Source: Haliea sp.
Lineage (GTDB): Bacteria; Pseudomonadota; Gammaproteobacteria; Pseudomonadales; Halieaceae
Length of the DNA stretch: 64,000 nt
Assembly: GCA_016704305.1 (NCBI GenBank)
Contig: JADJAL010000031.1
Location: 1-64,000, forward strand
Direction of reading: 5' to 3'
This document shows positions 63,725-64,000 of this stretch, piece after piece; position 1 is the stretch's first letter, and every line of letters begins with the position of its first letter. The notes below the pieces were generated by a model. It had not been told where the DNA came from and searched no databases. It worked only from the letters and a program-made list of their open reading frames with translations. The translations under genes and the position numbers were made by a program.

Positions 63725-64000
63725 TCACTCCTTCGAGGAGGGGCTGGACCGCGTCACGGCCGAGTATGCATTGCGCGAGGACGGCGGAATAACGGTGATC
63801 AACCGGGGTTTCCTCACCAGTGACAACGAATGGCAGGAAGCACAGGGCAAGGCCTTTTTCGTCAATCGCAGCGACGAGGGGTATTTGAAAGTCAGCTTCT
63901 TTGGGCCGTTCTATGGCTCTTACATCGTCTTTGAACTGGATAAAGAGAACTACCAGTACGCGTTCGTGTCCGGGCCGGATACCTCGTATCTCTGGTTGCT
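63564..64000 (+). CDS. blc: Blc-type outer-membrane lipocalin (partial)
   Basis: GTG start at 63564 gives MRNGHRRGGLGNLWVFFAALLLTGC, a lipoprotein signal with lipobox LTGC. The mature part includes FDADRYLGKWYEIARLDHSFEEGLDRVTAEYALREDGGITVINRG and LKVSFFGPFYGSYIVFELDKENYQYAFVSGPDTSYLWLL, very close to E. coli Blc (GTWYEIARFDHRFERGL; KVSFFGPFYGGYNV). Outer-membrane lipocalin that binds fatty acids or phospholipids under stress. Open to the right edge; only the last 10-20 residues should be missing. Its start overlaps the DUF2878 frame, so either start or upstream frame may be off. Confidence 0.85.
   Translation, partial: MRNGHRRGGLGNLWVFFAALLLTGCLGMPPSVTPVQGFDADRYLGKWYEIARLDHSFEEGLDRVTAEYALREDGGITVINRGFLTSDNEWQEAQGKAFFVNRSDEGYLKVSFFGPFYGSYIVFELDKENYQYAFVSGPDTSYLWL

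Overview
The window looks like chromosomal DNA of a GC-rich gammaproteobacterium related to Pseudomonas, most likely a marine member of the Halieaceae/Cellvibrionales type. This rests on recognisable proteins and on gene order recalled from Pseudomonas: argA ... argE-pit-DUF47-orphan GspE-type ATPase; glnE-ilvE followed by LPS-kinase-like genes; and tolC-yqiB-cpdA-parE. No tRNA, rRNA, CRISPR array, transposase, integrase or phage gene was recognised.

Layout. 1-12.3 kb: ilvD (runs off the left end), a small secreted protein, a hotdog-fold protein, argA, a DUF839/PhoX-like Tat protein, a molybdenum hydroxylase pair (iorA-iorB), argE, and the phosphate transporter pit with its DUF47 partner. 12.5-18.2 kb: an orphan GspE/PilB-type ATPase, glnE and ilvE. 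18.2-29.0 kb is a cell-surface glycan region: two degenerate WaaP-like kinases tail to tail, the complete dTDP-L-rhamnose pathway (rfbD-rfbB facing rfbA-rfbC), an overlapping GT4 glycosyltransferase / methyltransferase / alpha-alpha-toroid triad, a GT92-like glycosyltransferase and a CmcI-like methyltransferase. Two very large hairpins lie between rfbB and rfbC. 29.0-36.7 kb: tolC, yqiB, cpdA, parE, a Xre/MbcA/ParS-RES toxin-antitoxin pair with a clear palindrome-flanked promoter, apt, an EVE-domain protein and a helical hypothetical protein.

36.8-45.5 kb: a PI-PLC-like lipoprotein, YceI, an octaheme cytochrome c with TPR repeats, a class I amidotransferase, a low-GC methyltransferase, a PEP-CTERM protein, a glyoxalase and a FAD/fumarate-reductase-type oxidoreductase. 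45.7 kb holds a REP/MITE-like palindrome. 45.9-50.1 kb: rdgC, then mnmH overlapping an NDH-2-like/SelD fusion, which together form a selenium-to-tRNA module. 50.1-55.5 kb: a sulfatase, two small membrane proteins (one a two-TM ion channel), a lipase-like lipoprotein and a DUF2242 lipoprotein with a Pro/Ala tail. 55.6-62.1 kb is a leftward catabolic-looking cluster: DUF1214, TIM barrel, sulfotransferase, LLM flavin/F420 oxidoreductase, SnoaL-like protein and a Cys-rich haem-binding lipoprotein. 62.4-64 kb: folE, DUF2878 and a Blc lipocalin that runs off the right end.

Caution on quality: at least twelve genes, including housekeeping ones (ilvD, pit, tolC twice, parE), are interrupted by single- or two-base indels, several of them in short homopolymer runs. 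Each can be restored by a one- or two-base change. I treat these as probable sequencing or assembly errors rather than pseudogenes and give each as one gene. Nothing here is proven to be an undescribed system. The best leads are the surface-glycan triad with its hairpins, the two-palindrome control region of the toxin-antitoxin pair, the sulfotransferase/LLM cluster and the Cys-rich haem lipoprotein.
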